Shown: positions 16,186-22,992 of the stretch, in pieces
How the letters are laid out: every line of letters starts with the position of its first letter
Position numbering within the stretch: the stretch's first letter is position 1
NCBI GenBank assembly: GCA_018713335.1
Contig: DVOW01000047.1
Coordinates: 1 to 37,470 of the forward strand
Source: Candidatus Merdivicinus intestinigallinarum
GTDB taxonomy: Bacteria; Bacillota; Clostridia; Oscillospirales; Ruminococcaceae
DNA length: 37,470 bases
Reading direction: 5' to 3'
The notes under the pieces: model-generated
Databases searched by the model: none
The model's input: the letters and a program-made list of their open reading frames with translations, nothing else
What the model was told of the DNA's origin: nothing
Translations under genes and position numbers: made by a program

Positions 16186-17511
16186 TTACAGCCGGGGTTT
16201 TTGGCCTTGTACTGCCTCTTGATACAGCTTTGTATAGACGGGGTCCCGCACCACGCACCCGGCTTTGGAGCCGAAGCGCATGAGCTGGCTGCACTTTCCG
16301 CAGGCAATGCAGCATTTTTTAGGATCCAACTCTTCTCCGGAAAGGATCTCTTTGGCAAGATCCGGGTAGGCGAAGGCCATGCGGCCGAAGCCGGCAATCT
16401 GGAAATACCCTTCCCGGACCGCCCCCGCCGCCATCCGGGGCGCAAACTGCCGCAGATAGCTTAAGCCGGAGCCGATGACGATCAAATCCGGATACGCCTC
16501 CTGGATGGACCTGGTGCAGTCTAACATCCGGGCCACCCCAACCAGGGGGGATTCCGGCAGATCGTAGGGCTGGAAATCGGCGGGGCGGTTCACATGGGGG
16601 TTCACATAGGGGTTGCCGATGGTGATGTCCAGCAGATCGACGCCTAATTCCTGATGAAGGATTCTCACAAGCTTTTTGGGTTCCGTCAGATCCGGCGTCA
16701 GGCCGTCCTTTTCATTGACGCCGAAGCCGTAAGGATACGGGAACCCGTCATAAATGTTCAGCCGGGAAGTGACCAGGAACCCGCCGGAAACCCTGGCTTT
16801 GGCCGCCATGACGCTTTCCCGCAGGAACCGGGTGCGGTTTTCAAAGCTGCCGCCGAAAATGCCGGGGCGGGTGTAGGCGGACAAAAGCTCGCTGCCCAGG
16901 TACCGGTGGCAGGATTTGATGTCCACCCCGTCGAACCCGGCCTTCTGGGCCAGGTAAGCCGCCTCCCCCATACGCTTAATGAGGCGTTTCAAGTAGTCGT
17001 CGCTGACGATCCGTTCTTCCGGGATGGGGCCGTCCTTTTCAAAGATCGGGCTATTATAGGCGATCAGCGGCTCCGGGACGCCGTGGGGCTTGCTGTACCG
17101 GCCGGAATGGGTGGCCTGCATGATGATCAGGGGCGCGAAGCCGTTTTCCTTCATGGAAATTTCCCGGATGCGGTCGTTCATGGCCCGGAAAGCGTCCAGG
17201 TTCTCCTCTTTGATCCACAGCTGGCGGGGATTGGCCCGGCCTTCCTCCCAAACGGCGGTGGCTTCCTCCCAGATGAGCCCCGCCCCGCTTTTTGCAAATT
17301 TGTCATACCGCCGCAGGGTCAGCTCGTCCGGCTTGCCGTCGGCGGCGCCGTCGCAGCCCTCCATGGGCTGAATGGCGATCCGGTTGGGGATTTCCCGCCC
17401 TTCCAGCCGGACGCCAGTTTTCAATGGGGCGGTATCCTCCCCAAAAGGCAAATAGATCCCTTCGTTTTTTGCTTCTTTTTGAATTTCCCCGATATTTTTA
17501 TAATGAAACAT
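16186..17511 (-). CDS. Old yellow enzyme-family NADH:flavin oxidoreductase with C-terminal [4Fe-4S] motif
   Basis: This 441-residue FMN TIM-barrel protein has IAIQPMEGCDG in the first strand region, the substrate pair region QATHSGRYSKPHG near 130-143, and the CHRYLGSELLS and GGSFENRTRFLRE segments that follow in this family. Near the C-terminus four cysteines, C401-x2-C404-x2-C407-x11-C419, match the 4Fe-4S site of the trimethylamine dehydrogenase/2,4-dienoyl-CoA reductase branch. The FAD and NAD(P) domains of about 250 residues that follow in those enzymes are missing. The protein must therefore take electrons from a partner, possibly the FAD protein of the same operon. First gene of the operon, divergent from the isomerase gene. 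Likely reaction: reduction of an activated C=C bond, or its reverse. Confidence 0.88.
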   Translation of the reverse strand: MFHYKNIGEIQKEAKNEGIYLPFGEDTAPLKTGVRLEGREIPNRIAIQPMEGCDGAADGKPDELTLRRYDKFAKSGAGLIWEEATAVWEEGRANPRQLWIKEENLDAFRAMNDRIREISMKENGFAPLIIMQATHSGRYSKPHGVPEPLIAYNSPIFEKDGPIPEERIVSDDYLKRLIKRMGEAAYLAQKAGFDGVDIKSCHRYLGSELLSAYTRPGIFGGSFENRTRFLRESVMAAKARVSGGFLVTSRLNIYDGFPYPYGFGVNEKDGLTPDLTEPKKLVRILHQELGVDLLDITIGNPYVNPHVNRPADFQPYDLPESPLVGVARMLDCTRSIQEAYPDLIVIGSGLSYLRQFAPRMAAGAVREGYFQIAGFGRMAFAYPDLAKEILSGEELDPKKCCIACGKCSQLMRFGSKAGCVVRDPVYTKLYQEAVQGQKPRL

Positions 17512-17590
17512 ACTGCCAGCCTTTCTGGCGGAAAAGCCTTCCGCCGCGTCTTTTTCCCTAAAAATTTTTCCTTTTGCTTTCTTTTCTTAC

Positions 17591-17607
17591 TATTTTATGA
17601 TAAAATA
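17591..17607. promoter_or_regulatory. Palindrome in the divergent promoter region
   Basis: TATTTTA, TGA, TAAAATA form a perfect 7-base dyad between the two divergent operons. It contains TAAAAT-type -10 boxes on both strands, with an extended TGA-TAAAAT on the plus strand. No good -35 is visible on either side, which would suit activation by the AraC-family protein encoded in the right-hand operon. Confidence 0.4.
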
Positions 17608-17708
17608 AAGCGGTGAGAAAATCTAGGCTTTGCTTTGGATATTTTATGCAGAATTTGTTTTTGGATATGCTGATTGCAGAGGAAAACGCCTTAGAAAGGA
17701 TGAGCCAT

Positions 17709-18473
17709 ATGCTGCACATGAAAACCGGACTCACCTCTGTCACTTTCCGGCAGAAAAGCCCGGAGGAAATCATCGCCCTGGCAAAAGAGGCGGGGCTTAC
17801 CGGCATCGAGTGGGGCGGGGACGTCCATGTCCCGGCCGGAGATGTGAAAACTGCCGCTTCCATTGGCCGCAAAACCCGGGAGGCCGGCCTGTCCGTCCTC
17901 TCCTACGGTTCCTATTTTCACGGGGACCAAGGGGAGGATTTCGCCCCGGCGCTGGAAAGCGCCAAGGCCCTGGGCGCGCCTTTGATCCGCGTCTGGGCCG
18001 GACGGAAAACCCTGGAGGAAAGCTCCGCGGAAGAAATAGAAGACCTAGCCGGACGGTTCCGGGAGGCGGCGGAAATGGCCCAGGAGGAAGGGATGGACCT
18101 GGCTTTTGAGTACCACAGGGGGACTGCCACCCAGACGATCACCGGGGCCTTGGAGTTTCTAAAAGCAATCCGGGCCTGCAACGTGTCCTGCTACTGGCAG
18201 CCGAACCCGGAGCTGACAAAAGAGGATCATCTGGCGGAAATTGACGCCCTGCTCCCCTTCCTGTCCAATGTCCATGTATTTTCCTGGGACAAGGACAGCA
18301 GCCGGTTCCCTCTGCGTCAGGGGGAGGACGGCTGGCTCGCTTACCTGGGCCGCATCCGGGAAGGCGGCAAAAACCGGGCCCTGATCCTGGAATTTGTAAA
18401 AGGCGACAGCCCGGAACAGTTCCGGACCGACGCCGCTGTTTTAAAGGAATGGGCCTCCCGTCTGGCACTTTAA
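17709..18473 (+). CDS. Sugar phosphate isomerase/epimerase-like TIM-barrel protein (AP endonuclease family 2 fold)
   Basis: This 254-residue protein has the TIM-barrel pattern of xylose isomerase-like enzymes: LTGIEWGGDVHVP near 32-44, the strand AFEYHRGTATQ carrying a candidate metal ligand, and VHVFSWDKD near 190. Family members isomerise, epimerise or dehydrate sugars and cyclitols using a divalent metal, and one branch dehydrates 3-dehydroshikimate. The exact reaction cannot be read here. The frame is open further upstream, but AAAGGA at 17695-17700 selects the ATG at 17709; ATG 17718 is an alternative. It starts a plus-strand operon with the hydroxyacid dehydrogenase (13-base gap) and the AraC regulator. 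Confidence 0.85.
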   Translation: MLHMKTGLTSVTFRQKSPEEIIALAKEAGLTGIEWGGDVHVPAGDVKTAASIGRKTREAGLSVLSYGSYFHGDQGEDFAPALESAKALGAPLIRVWAGRKTLEESSAEEIEDLAGRFREAAEMAQEEGMDLAFEYHRGTATQTITGALEFLKAIRACNVSCYWQPNPELTKEDHLAEIDALLPFLSNVHVFSWDKDSSRFPLRQGEDGWLAYLGRIREGGKNRALILEFVKGDSPEQFRTDAAVLKEWASRLAL

Positions 18474-18486
18474 AAGGAGGAGCATT

Positions 18487-19497
18487 ATGAAGGAAACTGC
18501 CGCTTTTATCAATGTCAGCGCCCAAAACGAGCTGTCCCGCGTCTATGATGACGCCGTTTATAATAAGCTCTGCCAAACCCTGGATCTGACCCGGGAAGTA
18601 ATCCTGGCGGAAAACTTCGAGGAGCACCGGGAACGCCTGTCCAAGGTATCATATTTATTTGCCACCTGGGGCATGCCGGCCCTGACGGAGAAACAGATCG
18701 GGGAATACCTGCCCAATTTGAAGGCTGTGTTTTACGCCGCCGGTACGGTGCAGGGCTTTGCCCGCCCCTTTTTGAACCGGGACGTCAAGGTGTTCAGCGC
18801 ATGGGCCGCCAACGCCGTCCCTGTGGCGGAATTTACCGTGGCCCAGATCGTCCTTTCCGGGAAAGGCTACTTCCAGGGGATGCGCCGCATGGAAACAGGC
18901 GGCCGGGAGGCCTTCAGCGCCTTCTCCCACTCACTCCCCTGCAATTACCGGGTGAAAATCGGCATCCTGGGGGCGGGCATGATCGGTTCCCGGGTGCTGC
19001 AAATGCTTCAGGGATATGATTTTGAAACGCTGGCTTACGACCCCTTTGCCAGCGAGGAAAAACTGGCCGCCCTTGGGGCCAGGCGGGCCTCCCTGGAGGA
19101 GATTTTCTCGGAGTGCCAGGTGATTTCCAACCACATCGCAAACCTTCCCGCGACTCAGAAAATACTGCGGTATGAGCATTTTTCCAAAATGAAGAAAAAC
19201 GCCGTGTTCATCAACACCGGCCGGGGCGCTCAAATCGTGGAGGACGATCTGGCCCGGGCCTTGCGGGAGGACCCGGACCGCACCGCCCTGCTGGACGTCA
19301 CCTGGCCGGAGCCGCCGGAAGCGGATAGTCCCCTTCTGACTCTGCCCAACTGCATCCTTTCTCCCCATATTGCCGGGAGCATGAACAACGAAGTGGCCCG
19401 CATGGGGGCGTATATGGCGGAGGAATACGAGGCCCTTTCAGCGGGGCGTCCCTGCCGGTATCAGGTCACCTTGGACATGCTGGAAACCATGGCGTAG
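18487..19497 (+). CDS. D-isomer-specific 2-hydroxyacid dehydrogenase family protein
   Basis: This 336-residue NAD(P)-dependent dehydrogenase has the Rossmann motif GILGAGMIGS near 160-169 followed by an acidic cofactor-selecting residue in LAYDPF, which favours NAD. Also visible are the conserved NTGRGAQIVEDDL segment, the LLDVTWPEPP segment with the catalytic glutamate, and the catalytic histidine in SPHIAGS near the end. It should interconvert a 2-keto acid and a D-2-hydroxy acid. The first 150 residues diverge from common members, so the substrate is unclear. The ATG at 18487 follows AAAGGAGG. It is second in the operon, 4 bases before the AraC gene, so the three proteins are probably produced together. 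Confidence 0.9.
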   Translation: MKETAAFINVSAQNELSRVYDDAVYNKLCQTLDLTREVILAENFEEHRERLSKVSYLFATWGMPALTEKQIGEYLPNLKAVFYAAGTVQGFARPFLNRDVKVFSAWAANAVPVAEFTVAQIVLSGKGYFQGMRRMETGGREAFSAFSHSLPCNYRVKIGILGAGMIGSRVLQMLQGYDFETLAYDPFASEEKLAALGARRASLEEIFSECQVISNHIANLPATQKILRYEHFSKMKKNAVFINTGRGAQIVEDDLARALREDPDRTALLDVTWPEPPEADSPLLTLPNCILSPHIAGSMNNEVARMGAYMAEEYEALSAGRPCRYQVTLDMLETMA

Positions 19498-19501
19498 CGC
19501 T

Positions 19502-20323
19502 ATGATGCCTTCCCTGATCCCCCAGATGCAGTACCGGGAGGATGGCCGGTCCCCCCACAGCCATTTCCACCTGTCCTGCGAGCTGGTCTTTGTCTGTTCC
19601 GGCGCGGCGGAGTTTACCATCGACGGCCAGAAATACTTAGCTGAGGAACAGTCGGCGGTCTTTATCAGCAACTACGAACAGCACGAGGTCCGCATCCTCA
19701 AAGGCCCTTACCGCCGGTATTTTGCCATGATTCAGGCCCAGGAGCTGGAACGGGCCTTCCCAAATTCCTCCCTGCCGGGGATTTTTAAAAACCGGCCGGC
19801 AGGGTTCTCCCACTGTGTGTCTTTAAAGGAATTCGGCCCGGAACCGGAACGGCTCTTTGCCCGGCTTTTGGAGGAAACCTCCTCCTCTGCGCCCTACGGG
19901 GAGCAGATGGTCCAAAACCTTTTGGAGCAGCTGCTGATTTTGGTGTACCGGGCCTGCCCGGAAAATTTCTCCAGCATGGAGGAAGGCCCCGGCGGCCGGA
20001 TCCGGGAGGTCCAGCAGTACATCGAAGCCCATTTTGCCGAGGACCTGCGGGTTTCCGGCCTGGCCCGGAAATTTTACATGAACCACTGCTACCTGACCCA
20101 TCTTTTTAAAAAGCAGGTGGGCTACAGTCCCAAGCAGTATATCCTCCTAAACCGGCTTTCCTACGCCCAGGAGCTTTTGGAAACCACCCAGCTCCAGGTT
20201 TCCCAAGTCGCGCTCCAATGCGGGTTTGGGGACGTCAACAACTTTATCCGGGCGTTCCGGGAATGGTTCGGGGTGTCCCCCAGCCAGTTCCGGAAACAGA
20301 ACGGCAAACGCCTGCCCTCATGA
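19502..20323 (+). CDS. AraC-family transcriptional regulator (cupin sensor plus HTH)
   Basis: This 273-residue regulator has an N-terminal cupin-like ligand domain: HSHFHLSCELVFVCSG at about 18-33, then TIDGQKYLAEEQSAVFI. It ends in a double helix-turn-helix: residues 170-273 include DLRVSGLARKFYMNHCYLTH, LFKKQVGYSPKQYI and the second recognition helix VALQCGFGDVNNFIRAFRE. It is third in the isomerase/hydroxyacid dehydrogenase operon and probably senses the substrate or an intermediate, controlling both divergent operons; the palindrome at 17591-17607 is a candidate site. A leading ATG-ATG pair leaves the start uncertain by one codon or a few. A perfect terminator follows the stop. Confidence 0.93.
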   Translation: MMPSLIPQMQYREDGRSPHSHFHLSCELVFVCSGAAEFTIDGQKYLAEEQSAVFISNYEQHEVRILKGPYRRYFAMIQAQELERAFPNSSLPGIFKNRPAGFSHCVSLKEFGPEPERLFARLLEETSSSAPYGEQMVQNLLEQLLILVYRACPENFSSMEEGPGGRIREVQQYIEAHFAEDLRVSGLARKFYMNHCYLTHLFKKQVGYSPKQYILLNRLSYAQELLETTQLQVSQVALQCGFGDVNNFIRAFREWFGVSPSQFRKQNGKRLPS

Positions 20324-20357
20324 AAACAGCGCATGGAGCAGATCCATGCGCTGTTTT
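20323..20357. terminator. Bidirectional terminator between the AraC and flavodoxin-like genes
   Basis: AAAACAGCGCATGGA (20323-20337) pairs perfectly with TCCATGCGCTGTTTT (20343-20357) around a five-base loop. The A/T ends provide T-runs on both strands for the converging genes. Confidence 0.9.
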
Positions 20358-20368
20358 GCGTTCCGATA

Positions 20369-20803
20369 TTAGTCCAGATGCTCAAAGAGGTCTTTGGCGA
20401 TATTGGTAGAAAAGTCGTTGGCTTTTTTAATATCTTCATCGGTGAGTTTGCCATAACCAAACAGGCCTTTGGATACCTTCAGCTCCAGCTTGCCGGAAAT
20501 CTCCACTTTGTTGGCTTTAAAGATTTCTTCCAGTTCCGCCACGCCCTGGGTACCGGTCTTGGACATAGTAATGATCGCCACATTGGACGCGCGTTCCGGC
20601 TTCAGATCCTTGCAGAAATCGACCAGCTGTTTTGCCGGCTTGGAATAGTTATCGTAGACAATAATAACCAGCTTCTGCCCCTCGCAGGGATACGCAGGCG
20701 GGATCTGGTCACATTTGCACTTAAAGGTTCTGCCGACCGCTGTAGCCAGAGCCTCCGCATTTCCTTTGCCATCCTTGGAGAAGTACAGTACCTGCATTTT
20801 CAT
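20369..20803 (-). CDS. Flavodoxin-like domain protein
   Basis: This 144-residue protein starts MKMQVLYFSKDGKGNAEALA, the phosphate-binding loop pattern of flavodoxins (S-K-D-G-K-G-N in place of the usual T-x-T-G-N-T). Alternating strands follow: LVIIVYDNYSKPAKQLVDF and NVAIITMSKTG. It probably binds FMN and acts as a small electron carrier or a flavodoxin-fold regulator; the unusual loop leaves FMN binding unproven. An in-frame extension upstream covers promoter sequence, so the ATG at 20803 with AAGGAT before it is chosen. It is monocistronic with its own promoter and a shared terminator. Confidence 0.8.
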   Translation of the reverse strand: MKMQVLYFSKDGKGNAEALATAVGRTFKCKCDQIPPAYPCEGQKLVIIVYDNYSKPAKQLVDFCKDLKPERASNVAIITMSKTGTQGVAELEEIFKANKVEISGKLELKVSKGLFGYGKLTDEDIKKANDFSTNIAKDLFEHLD

Positions 20804-20891
20804 AGTAAACTCGATCCTTTCAATCCAATATTCTGTCTTGTTTTTTCTGTCTGTAAATGGGTTCTTACAGCATCTTATTTCAATAGTTATT

Positions 20892-20921
20892 ATTGTATCA
20901 TAAAAATCCTCGATTGTCCAA
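20892..20921 (-). promoter_or_regulatory. Promoter of the flavodoxin-like gene
   Basis: On the minus strand, TTGGAC (20921-20916), an 18-base spacer and TACAAT (20897-20892) with an extended TGA before the -10 lie about 90 bases upstream of the start. Confidence 0.65.
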
Positions 20922-21076
20922 AACATTTTGTAAACTTTTGGTGAATATAAGTAGTTTTAAACAATATTTCATCCAATTAATTGTGTATATTATTTAATGC
21001 GAATCATCCAAACTTTATTTGTCTTTTTGTCAAGATTGGATAAAAATATTTATTCTCAATTTTGTGTATCCTCAGC

Positions 21077-21105
21077 TTGTGTTTAAGGTAAAAATGTGAT
21101 ATAAT
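21077..21105 (+). promoter_or_regulatory. pap promoter
   Basis: TTGTGT (21077-21082), a 17-base spacer and a perfect TATAAT (21100-21105) lie about 110 bases before the pap start, leaving a leader of roughly 100 bases. Confidence 0.7.
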
Positions 21106-21214
21106 ACATAAAAATATATATTTTTAAAAGAATAATATAGGCATATCAAATCATCGTTCGGGCTGTTCGGCACAATAATTGGAATATTGGACTGGCAATC
21201 AAAGGAGTGAGCGT

Positions 21215-22684
21215 ATGTTTGAGAAACTAACCCCCTTAGCGGAAAGTGAAAAATCCTTAGTCAAAGCGGAAATCTCCGCCCTGAAAAACCGGCTTTCCTC
21301 CCAGCAGCAGCAAGTCAAGCAGGCCAAGCTGCCGGTGGTGGTACTGATCGAAGGGTGGGGCGCGTCCGGAAAAGGCAGCCTCATCGGCGACCTGATCCTC
21401 AATATGGACCCCCGTTCCTTCACCGTTTTTTCCATCAACCCGCCTACAGACGACGAGGCCCGGCGTCCCTTTTTGTGGAGGTATTTTCAAAAGATACCGG
21501 AAGCGGGGCAGTTTGTCTTTTTTGACTCCGGCTGGTATGGGGAAACCATCCAGAACGTTATGACCGACGGTTTAGACGGCAAGGACTACCGCCGCCGGGT
21601 CGAAAGCATCAACGCCTTTGAACGCCAGCTGACGGACGGCGGCTATTTGGTGGTGAAATTTTTCCTGCATATCCCCAAAAAGATCCAGGACGAACGGTTT
21701 GAAAAGCTGCTAAGCTCGGAAAACACCGAATGGCGGGTTTCCAAGGCGGACAAGCGGGAAAACAAGCATTACAAGGAATATGCCGTAGCCTGGGACCAGC
21801 TGCTGGACAAAACAGATACCCCTGCCGCCCCCTGGCACATCATTGACGGCAGTGAGCGCACCAAGCGGCTCCAGGTTTACCGGGTCCTGACCGACGCCAT
21901 CGCGGCGGCCCTGGAAGGGAACCGTCCCGCCTACGACGCCCCCCACGCGGAATTTCCTTTGCTGTCCATGCCGAAGCTGGCCCAGGTCCCCCTGGACCAG
22001 AAGGTGGAGGAAACCGAATACCGGATACAGCTGAAGGAAGCCCAAAACCGCTTAAAAGACCTGCATAACCGAATTTACCGGAAAAAGATCCCGGTGATCT
22101 TAGTTTATGAGGGCTGGGACGCCGCAGGAAAGGGCGGCAACATCAAGCGGGTGGCCGCGGCTTTGGACCCCCGGGGCTATGAAGTGGTGCCCATTGCGGC
22201 CCCGGACAAGCATGAGATTTCCCGCCAGTACCTTTGGCGGTTCTGGAACCATATCCCCAAAACCGGCCACATCACCATTTTTGACCGCAGCTGGTACGGC
22301 CGGGTCATGGTGGAACGGATCGAGGGCTTCTGCACCGAGGACGACTGGAAGCGCGCCTATCGGGAAATGAACGAATTTGAAAAGGAATTGAGCGACTGGG
22401 GCGCGGTAATTTTGAAATTCTGGATCCACATCGATAAGGACACCCAGCTGGCCCGGTTCAACGACCGGCAGAATACCCCCGAAAAGCAGTGGAAGATCAC
22501 CGATGAGGACTGGCGCAACCGGGAAAAATGGGACCAGTATGAGATTGCGGTGGATGAGATGCTGCAAAAGACCTCCACAGAATACGCGCCCTGGCACATC
22601 ATTGAGTCCACGGACAAAAAATACGCCCGCTTAAAAGTGCTGAACATTCTCATTGACGCCTTGGAGGACGCGCTGAAAAAATAG
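21215..22684 (+). CDS. pap: Polyphosphate:AMP phosphotransferase (two-domain class II PPK2)
   Basis: This 489-residue enzyme moves phosphate from polyphosphate to AMP, giving ADP. Two PPK2 domains are fused. The first has EGWGASGKG at 46-54 and FFDSGWYGE at 102-110. The second has EGWDAAGKG at 299-307 and the intact lid/catalytic FDRSWYGR. The Arg-Ser-Trp-Tyr-Gly-Arg signature is degenerate in the first domain, in line with the class II pattern in which only the C-terminal half is catalytic. The total length matches the two-domain family. The ATG at 21215 follows AAAGGAG. It is monocistronic, with its own promoter and a strong terminator. No ppk1 or exopolyphosphatase gene is nearby. Confidence 0.93.
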   Translation: MFEKLTPLAESEKSLVKAEISALKNRLSSQQQQVKQAKLPVVVLIEGWGASGKGSLIGDLILNMDPRSFTVFSINPPTDDEARRPFLWRYFQKIPEAGQFVFFDSGWYGETIQNVMTDGLDGKDYRRRVESINAFERQLTDGGYLVVKFFLHIPKKIQDERFEKLLSSENTEWRVSKADKRENKHYKEYAVAWDQLLDKTDTPAAPWHIIDGSERTKRLQVYRVLTDAIAAALEGNRPAYDAPHAEFPLLSMPKLAQVPLDQKVEETEYRIQLKEAQNRLKDLHNRIYRKKIPVILVYEGWDAAGKGGNIKRVAAALDPRGYEVVPIAAPDKHEISRQYLWRFWNHIPKTGHITIFDRSWYGRVMVERIEGFCTEDDWKRAYREMNEFEKELSDWGAVILKFWIHIDKDTQLARFNDRQNTPEKQWKITDEDWRNREKWDQYEIAVDEMLQKTSTEYAPWHIIESTDKKYARLKVLNILIDALEDALKK

Positions 22685-22714
22685 GCAGACCGGCTTTTGC
22701 TCGATTGAATCAAG

Positions 22715-22752
22715 GCCCGCCGGAGGGGTTCCCTTCCTGGCGGGCTTTTTTC
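22715..22752 (+). terminator. pap terminator
   Basis: GCCCGCC (22715-22721) pairs with GGCGGGC (22739-22745), with a further AGGG/CCCT helix inside, followed by TTTTTTC. Confidence 0.9.
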
Positions 22753-22826
22753 TGTTTGCAGGGCAGCTTCGGCGGGCAGAAGTTGATTCCGTTCGCCAAA
22801 TTTCGACAAAATTTTCCCAAAAGCTG

Positions 22827-22965
22827 TGCTATATTATATTTGTGGGAGAAATCCCACCGAGGCAACGCCTCAACCTTTTTCCCACTCCGCCCAGCCTCCG
22901 TCTGGGCGGAGCTTTATCCCGCAACGGAAAGATCCCCCGCCGATTGGCGGGGGATCTCCCTTTCT
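22827..22965 (+). ncRNA. Candidate structured small RNA
   Basis: An extended -10 element (TG-C-TATATT, 22827-22835) precedes, by about 7 bases, four consecutive hairpins. These are GTGGGA-GAAA-TCCCAC with a GNRA loop (22842-22857); GAGGC-AAC-GCCTC (22859-22871); CTCCGCCCAG/CTGGGCGGAG (22885-22911); and GATCCCCCGCC/GGCGGGGGATC with a short T-run (22931-22960). The first arm GTGGGA can alternatively pair with a second CCCAC at 22881-22885. The last hairpin also sits at the end of the minus-strand SLH gene. I do not match it to a known RNA family, and the -35 element is weak. Confidence 0.4.
22931..22965. terminator. Terminator for the SLH-like gene and end of the candidate RNA
   Basis: GATCCCCCGCC (22931-22941) and GGCGGGGGATC (22946-22956) form a perfect 11-base stem with a GATT loop. 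Moderate T-runs follow on both strands (TCCCTTTCT and TTTCCGTT). Confidence 0.75.
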
Positions 22966-22992
22966 GTCTTCCATTTCCTGGGGGATCGCCAT

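Larger units (their letters stand above)
20804..21214. other. 411-base AT-rich divergent intergenic region
   Basis: No coding potential is seen. The region holds the flavodoxin-like gene promoter near 20892-20921 and the pap promoter near 21077-21105. An inverted pair ATCCAA/TTGGAT around 21006-21040 could form a weak hairpin. The central 150 bases are very AT-rich and otherwise featureless. Confidence 0.6.
22685..22992. other. 308-base region between convergent genes holding terminators and a candidate RNA
   Basis: No gene is supported. It contains the pap terminator (22715-22752), an extended -10 promoter near 22827, a compact series of hairpins (22842-22911), and a terminator hairpin (22931-22965) serving the converging SLH-like gene. 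A 99-codon open frame here is rejected because the hairpins explain the sequence better. Confidence 0.6.

Noticed and set aside
13408-17511. Bile-acid 7-dehydroxylation (bai-like) operon
   Set aside because: Only an OYE-type and an SDR gene are shared in kind; the OYE protein lacks the FAD/NAD domains of BaiCD/BaiH, and no CoA ligase, CoA transferase, dehydratase or transporter gene is present.
22879-22887. TTCCCACTC, the complement of the guaA-like core GAGTGGGAA
   Set aside because: Only nine bases match, and it lies within the hairpin cluster far from any recombinase gene; chance similarity is more likely than a second attachment site.
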